A stretch of 64,000 nt of DNA from Populus alba. Lineage: Eukaryota; Streptophyta; Magnoliopsida; Malpighiales; Salicaceae. The translations under genes were made by a program, and so were the position numbers. Position 1 is the stretch's first letter, and the number at the start of each line of letters is the position of its first letter. The stretch spans positions 5,237,875 to 5,301,874 of the forward strand of contig NC_133300.1 of NCBI RefSeq assembly GCF_005239225.2, written 5' to 3'. The notes beneath the pieces are model-generated. The model searched no databases. It was not told where the DNA came from and saw only the letters and a program-made list of their open reading frames with translations. Of this stretch, positions 1-11,405 are shown piece after piece.

Positions 1-1340
1 CTAACTTTGATGTGTTCAAGGCATGTCCATCAGGAAAATATAGACTTTAAAGTTATTGGTAGACAAGTAACGACTGTGTATTCTTGTTTAAGGTGAAGTT
101 GACTTTGGGTTTTGTGACCGTTAACCCAGCATAAACCAACTTCATATTTTTATGGTGACAAAATAAAGTTATATCCATTATAGCCTTAATGTTATCCTTT
201 TTCTTCCCTTTCACGTCTATAATTATATTTAAAAAGTTCTCAAACATGTTCTTTTCTATGTGCATGACATCAAGGTCTTCCAATAATAAAGCTCCTAGAA
301 AATACTTTGCTTTACTCAATTACAAGTCAAACCAAAATCAAGAAATTTCTACTTACAAATTGAAAACCAAATATAATTTCATCATACTTTAACACCATGC
401 TATACAACTCTTCACCTAAAAAAAGCAGTGGGGTAATATCCCTTTCAACTCTGCCAACAAAGAAGTCATTTTTGTTCTTTCTTAATCATTAATCCGTTGA
501 CAAAAACCATTGGTGATATTAAAAAAAATATGTTTTATCACTATTTGTTAGCGTAAATGCCTTGTTATTTTTTATATAGTATGGACATGCTAGTTTTTTC
601 TTAATACATCATAAGTTAAAGCCCTAGATAACCACAACTGCTTCAACTCATTAATCAACAGTTAAAAATAAATATCTATATTTGAACCCGGACTATTAGA
701 ACCAAGTTTGATCGTAGATAAAAATATAAACTTCAACCTCATACACATCTCTGATTTCAAGTTGTAAACCGTGAGTATCATCGGCCAATAAGAATAAAGA
801 GCTGTGAATGACCTGGATGGATTGAATCCATCTATAAATGATCTAATACACATGTTCCTTGTCTCCATTGAAAACTAAGGATGCACATTGTTAAAGTGTT
901 TCTAGGCTTCACCATCGAAAGGGTGTATCATCACCCCATCCAACACATCATATGATTGGTGCCTTGTCATATGCTTAACAGTCTTTGGTGATATGAATAA
1001 TCTCTACAGTCTAGGTGTGATTGAAAAGTATCCAAGTTTTCTATGTACAATAAGAGTCCTTCCCCTGCCATTCATGGGTTTATAATGAGAATGCTCACAT
1101 GTTCTACACTAGATTAACTCTGCATTTTTCAGGTAGTACAACATGCAAAAGTTTGGACACATATCAATTTTCTAGTATCCTAAGCCAAGAGGTTTCATCA
1201 TGGACTTAGCAGTATAAAAGTTCTCTTTCAGCTTATTCCCTTCAAGTAAAAAGCTTATCGCTTATTCAACAATTCTATCATAAGCGGCCTCACTCAACTT
1301 ATAATTTAACTTTATGGTGAACGCCTATGCAACAACTGAT
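1..1340 (-). pseudogene. CACTA (En/Spm) TNP2-type transposase, decayed
   Basis: Reading the minus strand from about 1340 down to the window edge gives, across several frames and stops, the conserved order of plant TNP2-like transposases: a segment resembling EGNKLKENFY then LGLGY.KIDMCPNFCMLYY (about 1120-1260), a block with DGVMIHPFDGEA (about 900-940), NPSRSFTALYSYWP and EMCMRLKF (about 700-830), ELKQLW (about 640), WVKQSIF (about 320) and LDVMHIEKNMFENF followed by VKGKKKDNIKA (about 190-285). In intact elements this enzyme cuts and pastes CACTA transposons. Here many in-frame stops and frameshifts make it non-functional. The continuation (FPDG-like) runs off the left edge. No CACTA terminal repeats were identified. 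Family assignment rests on remembered motif order, not a search. Confidence 0.8.
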
Positions 1341-2984
1341 AATTTACTATGATTTGTGGAACCATCTCATAATGATTCATTATAATCTTTTAAAAAATAA
1401 AAAAATATCGCCGCATCTGCATTAGGTTCTTATTTATGATTGGACATTGACTTGTCTGACCTTGATTTATTCTCATTGCATTTATAACCATATTCCTACA
1501 AAGATTATTGTTAAATTGAGCTGTCTTTATATTTGTACAACCAATTTAGCTATTTTTTCTCGCTCATTCAACAATTAATTTAGGCTTTATATTTGTATCA
1601 ATTCAGCAAAAAAGCTCCTAAAAAAAATCGGTCCAATTGAGTTGTCTTTTATACTATATATAGTCCCTTCTAATCTGATAAATTTGATATTGTTTATTAT
1701 AATTTAATTTTATCAAGTTGAATTGCCAAGATGTGATGAATATATGATAATTTTTCTGAAATAAAATTCATGAGTAATTATTGGTTGAGCTTATACAACC
1801 ACAACAGTTAAATTGGAGATAATTTCCAAGTAACATAAACTAACAATTTAAGCCGTGGAATTAGACCTCAAGAGCCTTCTTATTGACATCATCCCATACG
1901 CCACAGGAGTGATAAATTGTTTCTCAAGGAAAGAAACCGGGGGGGTGGTGAGAATATGCACAAGATGCTGTTTTGTAAAAGGGCTAGAATTTCCCTAATT
2001 ATCAACCTGGTCTTTCATTTTCCTATTCCTACTTGTCACTTTAAGGTCTAAGTAGTCACAGAAAGTCAAATATTTGCAAAGACTCATTTCCCGGAAAGTG
2101 AAGGGCTTGATTGAGCTCATGAAATGATCTCCACAAGATATACATTCTTGGACCCAAAGGTGTGTGTGGGATCATCAGCCAGGAAACTTCTTAGTTGCTA
2201 GTATTATTATGTGCCAAGATCAGTAACTTCCTAGTAGCTAGCATTATTAATTTTGTGACAAGATCAGTATCTTCTGTTCTTCGTTAATTTTAATGATTTC
2301 TGATCACTCCATTTGAATAAATAATATATCATTAGAAATTATTGGGCCCAAGAATGAGACTTAAAGGTAAGGAAATGGAAAGGATTACTAGCAAATAAGT
2401 AGCCAAGATCACAATTGATTCAAAACTTAATTAATTTAATGATTTTAGTTGACTCGGTTTTATGTTCTTTTATTCGATGCAAGAAAAAGCCTGCTATGAT
2501 GAGAATCCATGAGAATCTTAAGCCATATGTAATTTAGTGGACCACTTTTAATATTCAGTCTATTTTATATGGTTGTAATGAGTTTGGTTTGATATATGCA
2601 AGATTATGAATGGTAAATAAATAAATAAAAAAGCTAACTTAATACTTGTTTAACCTGGTTTATCTAATGATTCATGCATCCGAGACTTTCATGAATCTAA
2701 ATTAATACTTGTTTAACCCATGTTTTTTTTTAATAAAAAAACAAGTTGTTTTGTTCAATTTATTTTTAAAAAGATAATCTTTTAAAAGAATCTGGAAATA
2801 ATTTAGTTTAGTATTGTTTTGAAAAACTAATACCTCAAACAATTTCAGGGATTTAAAAAAAAAAAAAAGTATTGAAGATCCTCTAATTCAGATCTTGGAT
2901 TATAACATAAGAAACTATTCATTATTTGTATCGAGAACTGATACACACACACGGATATATGAGAGGTTGCAAATAGTCTGTGAT
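1341..2984. other. AT-rich intergenic stretch, no gene seen
   Basis: No ORF with recognisable motifs, no splice-bounded exon pattern and no repeat shared with the rest of the window was seen, apart from short A/T runs. Confidence 0.5.
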
Positions 2985-3169
2985 ATGGAATCATCATCAA
3001 TCATACATATTTGCTCATTCGTCCATGTTATGCTGGCTAGCTGTACAGCTTGTACTTATCTAGGGCAAGTATTCCTTGCTATGGAATCATCATCAAATCA
3101 TACATCATTACTCATTTGTCCATGGTACTGCTAGCTGCGTAGCCTGTACTTGTCCCAGGCAAGTAGTGT
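2985..3169. repeat. Two-copy tandem repeat, about 93 bp unit
   Basis: Two adjacent copies begin with TATGGAATCATCATCAA and end with GGCAAGTA (about 2985-3079 and 3080-3169). They differ at several bases and small indels, so the duplication is not recent. The ORFs across it are by-products. Confidence 0.75.
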
Positions 3170-3756
3170 TTTCATCCTTTTTTTTTTTTTTCTTTCTAGC
3201 CACAAAACACATAAATCAAAACCAGATCTACACTACACACCACCTATCCACAACCAAGATCAATAAAAACCAACACCTAATCTTAAGAGGAAGTTTATCT
3301 GGTTAGGTTTTGGATTTATTTTCTAGTGGTCACGAGTTTGATTTCTCTCAAGATCATTAAAAATTTACATGGTAATTAACTTTAAGGCCCCTAAAATTAA
3401 TAGAAATACAAGCAAGCTGGCCTAAACATCAACTTAAAAAAAAAAAAACCAACCCAGATCTTTTGTTATTAAATCTTTTAATCTCTTCTTCATGTACAAC
3501 CAAGTGTGTTAATGTTAGTGTTTGTGTAGAATTTTATTTTCAAGTAGTTAGAATTAAATATGTATTGATTTGTTCAATTTCAAGTATGGAAACAATTGAT
3601 ATCCTATTTAGTAATTTCATGTTCATCCATAATTTTAATCATAACTTTACGTAAAGTAATCACACAAAAAAAGTGTTTTTTTTCAAAAATTATTTTTTCT
3701 AAAATCGTAAACATAAAAGTAATCACAAATCCAAAAATAATCTTGGCCGATGAGAC

Positions 3757-3970
3757 TATTATAGAATGTAACTATATAGAAAATATTGTAGTCATATTCT
3801 TATGTGGTAATCTCCACCTTTACTATTGTATATTGCCCTACTCATATATATAGAAAGGGTTGGCTAACTATTAGGTTAAGCCTCCTAATTATTTCTCAAC
3901 TTGATATCAGAGCCTTCGGCCATCAAAACTTTTTTTCTCTCTTTGCAGCCGGCCCTAATTTTTTTTTAAG
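3757..3970 (+). mobile_element. Truncated Copia relic: 5' LTR, primer site, start of leader
   Basis: 3757-3901 is a 145 bp LTR beginning TATTATAGAATG and ending CTCAACT, the same length and nearly the same sequence as the two LTRs of the intact minus-strand element at 35638-40442. It is followed directly by TGATATCAGAGCC (3902-3914), one base different from the initiator-Met tRNA primer site TGGTATCAGAGCC. A leader with CTCTTTGCAGCCGGCCCTAA also matches the intact copy, and similarity stops in a T run near 3970. The internal genes and 3' LTR are missing, so this copy is dead. It shows that the unusual TA...CT termini belong to the family. Confidence 0.88.
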
Positions 3971-4139
3971 ATTAATACTCAGGGGAATTAATTAAAAATG
4001 ATGTAAAGATATTCTTTAACAATACGATAAGAATGTAATTATTTAGCATCCGACATAGATAATCAAGACTAGTAATATTGTACTCGATCAATAAATGACA
4101 GAAAGAGAAGGTATCATAATCTGTGGATACCTCTCGATG

Positions 4140-4262
4140 TCTTAATAGTAAGGCTTCGTCTTATGTAGAGAGTGCAAAACTTCTGTGTACACACACAAGG
4201 CTTCGTTTTATGTGGAGAGTGCAAAACTTCTGTGTACACACACACACACACATACATATATG
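4140..4262. repeat. Two-copy 55-60 bp tandem repeat ending in an (AC)n tract
   Basis: AAGGCTTCGT followed by AGAGTGCAAAACTTCTGTG and an AC-rich tail occurs twice in a row (about 4150-4197 and 4198-4253). The second tail is expanded to roughly nine AC units. Confidence 0.75.
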
Positions 4263-4352
4263 GACCGAATTATTAAATACAAGACTGGAGCAGTGCTACA
4301 GGGCAGAAGCATGCCTTGACCATTAATATGTCAGGTTAAATTCTATCATTCA

Positions 4353-5506
4353 AAAGTAATGTCGCAAGTGTTCTCAAATAAACAAATTGATATAAATCAT
4401 AAAAACGACTTGTACAGGGAGGATATCTTTCACTAGTCAAGAATCAAGATCTCCTCCATGTGGAATTTTTTTTTTTTTTTTGTCAGGTTATACTAAATCT
4501 TCCATTGCATCGTTCAATGGATAATCTCTTAGATTTGGTGTATCTTGTGATTGTGCCATTGTAACCTTATATATGATATTAGTTCAAAAAAAGAAACAAC
4601 ATATGAACACATAGATCTTGAATCTTGAACTTCTAGAATGCAATGAAGAATATTGAGTCCTTGAATATTTTCGCCTGTTGCTTTTGAGCAGGTGAGGAGC
4701 TGGGAGGCACAAAGCATATCTTCATCTTTATATGGGGTGGGGATGACTGTAAAGTTCCAAAACAGGTGTTTAATTGCCTAAATTGACGAGAAACATTATG
4801 TTTTGATTTTTTTCCCCATCCTTTATGTTTTTAAAGATATCCAGACTCCAAAGAAAATTAGTTATTGTGCTAAAAAGAGAGAGCTTTATTGATAATGGAA
4901 AGTTCAAGTCAGTTGTAACAAGTTTACTTTGTTGATAAGTTTGACAAACATCAGAATTTAGAAACTTGGCAGTGGTACAGGTGCTTAGTTCATATCTCTA
5001 TTGTATATTTTAATATATAAGTTTCTTGCACTGATAATGAAAAATATGAACATATCAATAAAATATTAATGCTTTATGACTCCTTTATCTAAAATATTTA
5101 GTATAATGACCATTTACTTGATCTTATAACAAGCTCCGTTGCTGCTAGTTAACTTCTATTTCCAAGTGCTTAGCTTTTGCGTTCTTAGTGGTCAACGTTT
5201 CTTTCATCTCGTTGAAGTCGATGTGCTTTATGATTCAATTCATCTCATTTTCTGGAGAGAAAAAAGAAAAGGTATTGAGTCTTTAGTTTCCGTGCAAATA
5301 AGTTTTTCTTTTTCCCTTTTAATATGTAATATAAGGAAGAAACTAAACGGATCTTGGGTTACATAGTTTGAATTATATACATTTTAATAAAAATCTCAAA
5401 CCTAATAATTACTTAGATGATGTGGAAAATCTAGCAAATATGTTCGAATGGTTCAAACTTTAGAAGAAGAAATAAATATAACCTTTAATTAAATTAGATT
5501 GTTTGT
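4353..5506. repeat. Local block duplication, copy 1
   Basis: This block starts AAAGTAATGTCGCAAGTG and contains landmarks GACTTGTACAGGGAGGATATC, TCTTCCATTGCATCG, CAGGTGAGGAGCTGGGAGGC and TTTGAATTATATACATTTTAA. The same landmarks recur in order at 5514-5803 continuing at 14043-14325 (copy 2, split by element W) and at 14329-14800 (copy 3, partial). No convincing coding function was found; a minus-strand ORF at 4529-4717 is also duplicated in copy 3 and matches nothing I know. Confidence 0.75.
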
Positions 5507-5513
5507 AAACAAA

Positions 5514-5803
5514 AGTAATGTCGCAAGTGTTCTCAAATAACCAATTTGATATAAATCATAAAAACGACTTGTACATGGAGAATATCTTTCACTAGTCAAG
5601 AATCAAGATCTCCTCCTTGTGGATTAATAATTTTTTTTTTTTCTAGGCTATACTAAATATGAACATATCGATAAAATATTAACACTTTATGACTCCTTTT
5701 TCTAAAATATTATGTATATTGACCCTTTGCTTGATCTTATAACTTCTATTTCCAAGTGCTTAGCTTTTGCTTTCTTAGTGGTCTAGTTTTCTATCATCTC
5801 TTT
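5514..5803. repeat. Local block duplication, copy 2, left half
   Basis: Matches copy 1 from its start. It jumps at about 5650 from the GGCTATACTAAA landmark to ATATGAACATATCGATAAAA, an internal deletion of several hundred bases relative to copy 1. It ends exactly at the TCTTT target site (5799-5803) of element W and resumes at 14043. Confidence 0.75.
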
Positions 5804-7622
5804 TGTTGCACGTCAAAATCCGCGTCGTATCGGCTGGCAATTTTTTTGTCTCTCCTCGTTTTGTGTTGGTTGCTTTGATTGGTTCGTTGGAGTCGCCACC
5901 TAGTAATTAATTGCGGGTTACTAGGAAACCAGATGTACTGGTCTTGTCAGAGATCGCGGGTAAGGGACTGGTTGTGGTTAGGAAAGATATTAGCACCCCT
6001 AACGCACCCTACCTGAGATAAGCTGCTTCGTGAATTTGATGTGTTAAAGAAGTTTTAATAATTGCTTTTCATCGGATATTAGAAATACAACTTATGTATA
6101 AGTTAATAATTCTTGACCGTGATCCAATCAAAATATTAAATTCTTCTTTAATCCTTACAATTTTATCATAAAAAAAATATATAAAAAAATAAAACAAATA
6201 CAAACACATACATACACTTTCACTATATTTTTGTTTCTTTTCTTTTCTTTTCTTTTTTCCTTGTTTTGCTTTCATATTTACAAAATACAAATTACAAAAA
6301 CTCGAAACTAAACAAATATTACATTACACAATTTAAAAATTACAAAAATGACCCAAAACAACCCGGAACAGTGTCAGGCCAACTTCTGGAGCTATCGGAA
6401 CAGTGGTGGCGCGTTGTTCCACGCCCCACCGCCACTAGCAGCGTGTGGATTCACGCACCGCCGCCGATGAAGGTGGCAAAAACCAGTGGATCGGGAACCT
6501 CTTCCTCTTCTCTGTCTCCCTACATCAGCGATGACCTGCAACAACAATAAAAACGCAACAACCAGTTGATTTTAGTTTTTATTTCCTTGTTTTTGAAATT
6601 TGCTTCGGTTTTTTCTTCTTCTTGTCAGATCTGGCTTCTCCTTCTCTTCTTCTCGGTTTCGGATCCGCTTCTTTCTACAGATTGGTCTGTTATGTGTTTC
6701 TTCTTCTTCTCCTCTGCTTCAGGTGGCGGGTAGTTGGGCGGCGGTGAATCTGTGGCCAGGTGTGGACGGCGCTGCCGGCTGACAAAGTGGATGGCGCTGG
6801 TGGCTCAATGGGTGTGCTGCTGAGTGGTCTTCACTCCTGTCTGTGGTAGCGGCTTGTGATGGCTGCCGGTCAGCTGGCTGCCTTTGGAAGGCTGGTCGAT
6901 GGAGATGGGGGAAACGGTTCGGTTGAGAGGGGAAGTGGACGAGGGCAAGCTGTTGTGGTTATGGTGGTTGTTCAGGTGAGAGAGGGAAGATCTGTGGCTT
7001 GGAGGAACATAGTGGCTGCTCCGATTTGGTTTTGAACGAGAGGGGGTTGTGGGTTTTTTGTCGGCTGCTGAGGGGAAGAAGAAAATCAAAGGGGAGGGCC
7101 AGCCGGCCTCTGTAAACAGGGAAAGGGAGGCTTGTAGCCGCCCCTGCTCTCTCTGGTTTTTTTTTTGATTAATGGGAAGGGGGGCGCGCCGCTCCTTGAA
7201 AAAAAGATGGGTTTAGGGTTATGGTTTTCTTTTTTTGTATTTTTCTAATGTTTCAAAATTGTCCTCCCCTTTAAGTGTGTTGAGGGGACCAATATTTATA
7301 GGAAACAATGTTGCTAGGTTTCCAAACTTGGTCCCTCAACTTCTTTCTTTTTGTAAATTTGATTTTTCTTAATTTTTTTGTATTTTTTGAAAACGAGCAA
7401 TATCCACGTCGACTCAATAAGGAAAATAAAAAATTTTAAAAATAACGCGTGAAAAGTTGAACGCGTTCAAAAGACCTTTAAAAATTTAAATTCTTTTTAG
7501 ACGATGCTAAAAATGATGAAAATATATTAAAAAACACATTTTTTGAATTTTCATTGTATTACTCTATTTTTGGATTTTTCTGAAAATTTATAAAAACATG
7601 AGTCAAAAAATGGGTAGCAACA
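5804..7622 (-). repeat. W 3' LTR (left), 1819 bp
   Basis: It begins TGTTGCACGTC and ends GGTAGCAACA on the plus strand. A minus-strand TATA-like box CTATAAATATTGG lies at about 7289-7302, placing U3 on the right and U5 on the left. The CAGATCTGG... pyrimidine-rich segment (6600-6720) is transcribed leader, and ORFs on it are low complexity. A GAGTCGCCACCTAGTA motif at about 5890 is shared with the LTRs of X, Y and Z. Confidence 0.82.
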
Positions 7623-7645
7623 GATGCCCCCTCTTTACAATGCTT
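7623..7645 (-). promoter_or_regulatory. W polypurine tract
   Basis: On the sense strand GTAAAGAGGGGGCATC sits directly before the 3' LTR. This is the usual primer site for plus-strand DNA synthesis. The same tract flanks the LTRs of V, X, Y and Z. Confidence 0.8.
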
Positions 7646-7754
7646 ACGAAGCAAAACTCCTCAATGTTTTGTATAGTAAGCTTTGTAAAGAAAAACTTGT
7701 CTTCCTAACTTGTTGTGTCCACTCATCTAAAGAACTTACTCTTTTCTTTTGTTA

Positions 7755-8600
7755 ACTTGAGATCCCATCTAGCGACCTCTTTTACCAAAACCAAAGAATG
7801 TGTGTAGCTCAGTCAACCTGAAATCCCATATGGAGATTTCCTTTAACCAAAGCTACATGAGATCCCATCTGGCGATCTCATTCAACTGGAACTAAAAACT
7901 GTGTGTAGCTCGGTCAACCTGAAATTCCATCTGGCGATTCCCTTTAACCAAAGCCACCTGAGATCCCATCTAGCGACCTCATTCAACTGAAACTAAAAAA
8001 TATGTATAGCTCGGTCAACCTGAAATCTCATTTGGCAATTCCATTTAACCAAAGCCATCGAAGATCCCATCTGGTGACCTCATCAACTGGAACTAAAAAC
8101 TACGTGCAGCTTGGTCAACCTGAAATCCCATCTGGCGATTCTCTTTAACCAAAGCCACCGGAGGTCCCATCTGGCGACCTCATCAACTTGAACTAAAAAC
8201 TGCGTGTAGCTCGGTCAACCTGAAATCCCATCTGACAATTCCCTTTAACCAAAGCCACGTGAGATCCTATCTAGCGACCTCATCAACTTGAACTAAAAAC
8301 TGCGTGTAGCTCGATCAACCTGAAATCCCATCTGGCGATTCCCTTTAACCAAAGCCACCTGAGATCCTATCTAGCGACCTCATCAACTTGAACTAAAAAC
8401 TGCGTGTAGCTCGGTCAACCTGAAATCCCATCTGGCGGATTCCCTTTAACCAAAGCTACATGAAATCCCATCTGGCGACCTTATTAAACTAAAAACAAAA
8501 AAATATGCGTAACTCGTTTAACCTGAAATCTCATCTGGTGATTCCCTTTAACCAAAGCTATATAAGATCCCATTTGGCGACCTCATTAAACAAAAACCAA
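7755..8600 (-). repeat. W 3'-UTR hairpin array A
   Basis: About eight units of roughly 105 bp, each holding two related 21-nt hairpins of the form stem6-loop9-stem6. The loop is CCATCTGGC or CCATCTAGC. Stem pairs include GAGATC/GATCTC (about 7858), GAGGTC/GACCTC (about 8160) and GAGATC/GACCTC (7759-7779). The linkers contain TTTAACCAAAG and GTGTAGCTCGGTCAACC. The array lies between the decayed coding part and the polypurine tract, so it is 3' UTR in the leftward transcript. Confidence 0.85.
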
Positions 8601-8624
8601 AAAATGTGTAAAAAGTGGTTTATT

Positions 8625-8872
8625 ATAATGGGTGACCTACCCAGGTTAAAAAATATGGAGAATTGGTCGCGTTGTAATGGGTGGCCTACCCAGAAAAATG
8701 TTGGTCTCATTGTAATGGGTGACCTACCCAAGAAAAAGGAAAGAGCAGTCTCATTGTAATGGGTGACCTACCTAGGTGAAAGAATGGTCTCATTGTAATA
8801 GGTGACCTACCCAGATAAAAAACATGGAGAATTGATTGCGTTGTAATGGGTGACCTACCCAGAAAAATGTTG
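8625..8872 (-). repeat. W 3'-UTR hairpin array B
   Basis: About six copies of TAATGGGTGACCTACCCA separated by 25-45 bp of A-rich linker. The core TGGGT-GACCT-ACCCA is an inverted repeat with five-base arms. The same array appears in Y and Z, and a related one in V. Confidence 0.85.
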
Positions 8873-9290
8873 GTGAGGGCTCAAAGGCACACTCAAAAGG
8901 AGGTAGAGTTAGAAAACGCACTACCTAAGAAGTGAGGGCTCAAAGGCGCACTCGAAATGAGGTAGGGTTAGAAAACGCACTACCTGAATGGTGGTGGCTC
9001 AATGGCGCACTCAAACAAAAATGAGGGCTCAAAGATGCACTTAAAATGAGGTAGGGTTAAAAAACGCACTACCTGAATGGTGGTGGCTCAAAGGCACACT
9101 TGGAATGAGGTAGGGTTAGAAAATGCACTACCTGAAAAGTTAGGGCTCAAAGGCGCACTCGAAATGAGGTAGGGTTAGAAAACGCACTACTTGAGAAATG
9201 GTGGCTCAAAGGCGCACACAAAAGGAAGTGAGGGCTCAAAGGTGCACTCGAAATAAGGTATGGTTAGAAAACGCACTACCCAAAAGGTGA
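8873..9290 (-). repeat. W 3'-UTR array C
   Basis: Around seven units of 50-60 bp. Each has GAGGGCTCAAAGGCGCACTC then GAGGTAGGGTTAGAAAACGC and ACTACCT. AGGTAG/CTACCT forms a six-base stem. The same unit restarts at 63835 at the right edge of the window. Confidence 0.82.
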
Positions 9291-11260
9291 TGATGAAACA
9301 CTAATCTGACAATGTTGAAAGCAATGCATTATGGTCAATATGCATGTATACTTACCTGAGAAAATATAGGTCCCCATTTCTTCATGGTGTCTTTCTTTTC
9401 TCAAAAGTTGGAGTGTTGGCAGTGAACTTTGATCGATTTTTCGGTCTTGCTTACTCGAGTCATCTCTTGTGATTTTGACCTCTAGGAAAGACTTGATATC
9501 ATCATACTTCTTTGTCCTCCGTCCATTGTCTCAAGGGTTGCCAATTTTGCCCGACATTTTCTTAGAAAGGGAATCATGGAGCCAACCCTATCATGTATTT
9601 TTTTTTTATTTGCCCCCTAGCTTGATCATGCCCCAAGTATTCAAATCAGGTTTGGCGATGAGGTTCTGCGAAGGAAGGTTTGACAAAGAGTTGTTTTCAT
9701 GCAAAAATTTTTGGAATTTCAAAGCTATTCCAGACACATAAATCCTTTTGACATCGATTCAAAACAAACTCATTCCGAAGAAATTCAAGTGATTCCTATG
9801 GAGAGGTTATCAGAAGTGATGAAAACTTTTTTGTTTTGCTTTTGGCGAACAATGTGAAGTGACACTTAGTTGGTCAAAAAAGGTTTAAATTTCAATTTGA
9901 GGGTTACATAGAACCGATTTTCAAAGCATTTGTTTTATTTGCATGAATAATGATTTGGTTCGCATGAGAAAGCACTGCCTACCGATTCAGATTGCTTGCC
10001 TTTGATCAGAAAAGGCTTAATTAGGCATATAATGTAGGCTTGGGCTATTGGTTATGAAGAAAAAGGATATTACAAGCTCAAAAAGTGTTTAAGGGATTTA
10101 AGACTAAAGATCACTTGTGTTTGTTTCTTGACCTTTTGCCATTTGAATGTCTTTTGAAAATTATCTATTGTGCCCCCTAGTGATGGGCTTGGGCTCTTTC
10201 TCTTTGCTTTTGTTTTCTTTATATGGTTTTGAGCATCATCATATTGTTTTTTTTTTTATGCTCAAAACTTTTGGATTTTTTTTCATGCCCCCTAGCTTTG
10301 TTTGGGCACCTTTGATGATTGAGAATTTTCTTTTATGCCCCCTAGTATTGCTTTGGCATTTTTGATCATTAAGGTTTTCTCTATGTCATCGCACTTGCTC
10401 CTAGTGTGGGGTGTGATCCTAGCCAAGGTTATTTATCTCAAGAAAAGCATTAGGCTCAAAAGGGGACTGCAAATGATATATTTTAGCCTCGTGAAAAGAT
10501 TATCAAAGATGACCTTTCTTCATTTCAAACTCATGCATTTAGGATCGGTAAGCCTTGCTTTCATGTGAGTATACAATATGATTTTTCATTATTCATTCAA
10601 ATAAAACTCAACTTTTAGAGTCACTTCATGGGTTCTTTTTGTTTTTGTTTTTGTTTTTTTTTTTTTTAGGTTTTCTAGGTGCATGGTTACCTTTCTAAGG
10701 AATCACCTGAATTTCCAGAACTCGTTTATTTTGGACAAACATCAACATGATTTATGTTTTTGTACTAAACTTTGAATTTCCAAAAATCCTTGCGAACATG
10801 TGCGATCATGCATAGTTTTGGAAGAAAGGGAAACACACCTAAAGATTCTTGGTGTGATGGTTTCATGCTTAAAGGTTATGCTCAATATGTTATTTGCATG
10901 AAACAACAACAAAAATAAAGGTATGTTATAAACATATGATCTTATTAACAAGAAAGGCTCATTTGACAAGGAAGGTGTTGTGGAATTTTGAGCCAAGTTA
11001 TCAACAAAAACTAGAACAGGTTGAAACAAAATCAGGAAGTTTTGCAAGCATGATCAAATAGAGGCATTTTTTTTTTTTTTGCAAAATAAGAATAGGCTCC
11101 ATTATGCACTGGTAGTGCAATTCCCCTTCGGTCAGCCTTCCCACCAAAGCTTTTGTAGAAATACATGATTGTGTTGAGGCTCTTAACCGATGTTTGCCCC
11201 CATTTTCTTCGGGCTGAGTCGTTGTTGGGTTTTGAACAAAGATGAACAGTCAGTTGGAAG
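9291..11260 (-). other. W internal region, no coding remnant recognised
   Basis: This stretch lies where gag-pol should be, but no protease, RT, RNase H or integrase motif was found in any frame. It has five dispersed matches to TGCCCCCTAG (about 9609, 10170, 10287, 10335, plus a variant at 10394) and many T runs. Confidence 0.5.
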
Positions 11261-11264
11261 GAAC

Positions 11265-11405
11265 CTTTCCTAGAGTTATTTTTCAGTATTTGCTTGAGTA
11301 AGCTAGAGGCAAGTCACACATGTCTTTAGAAACCCTATCTCTTCTTAAAAATAGACATTATGTTGAGCACACTCTTCATCTTCTGCGTTTTTTCGTTCAA
11401 AGTTA
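11265..11405 (-). pseudogene. W gag N-terminal relic
   Basis: The minus strand here reads AEDEECAQHNVYF, a stop, then EEIGFLKTCVTCL, a stop, and LTQANTEK. This lines up with the gag start in Y (59480-59612) and in X (51198 downward), both of which begin with MEDEERA/MENEERA and a leucine-heptad stretch. Two stops and loss of the rest make it a relic. It lies right after the leader with no ORF1 between, unlike X. Confidence 0.7.

Noticed and set aside
3902..3914. Possible tRNA-Met sequence
   Set aside because: Only the 13-base primer-site complement is present; no cloverleaf.
4529..4717. 62-codon minus-strand ORF as a gene
   Set aside because: Part of the triplicated block; no family resemblance, and flanking sequence looks intronic or non-coding.
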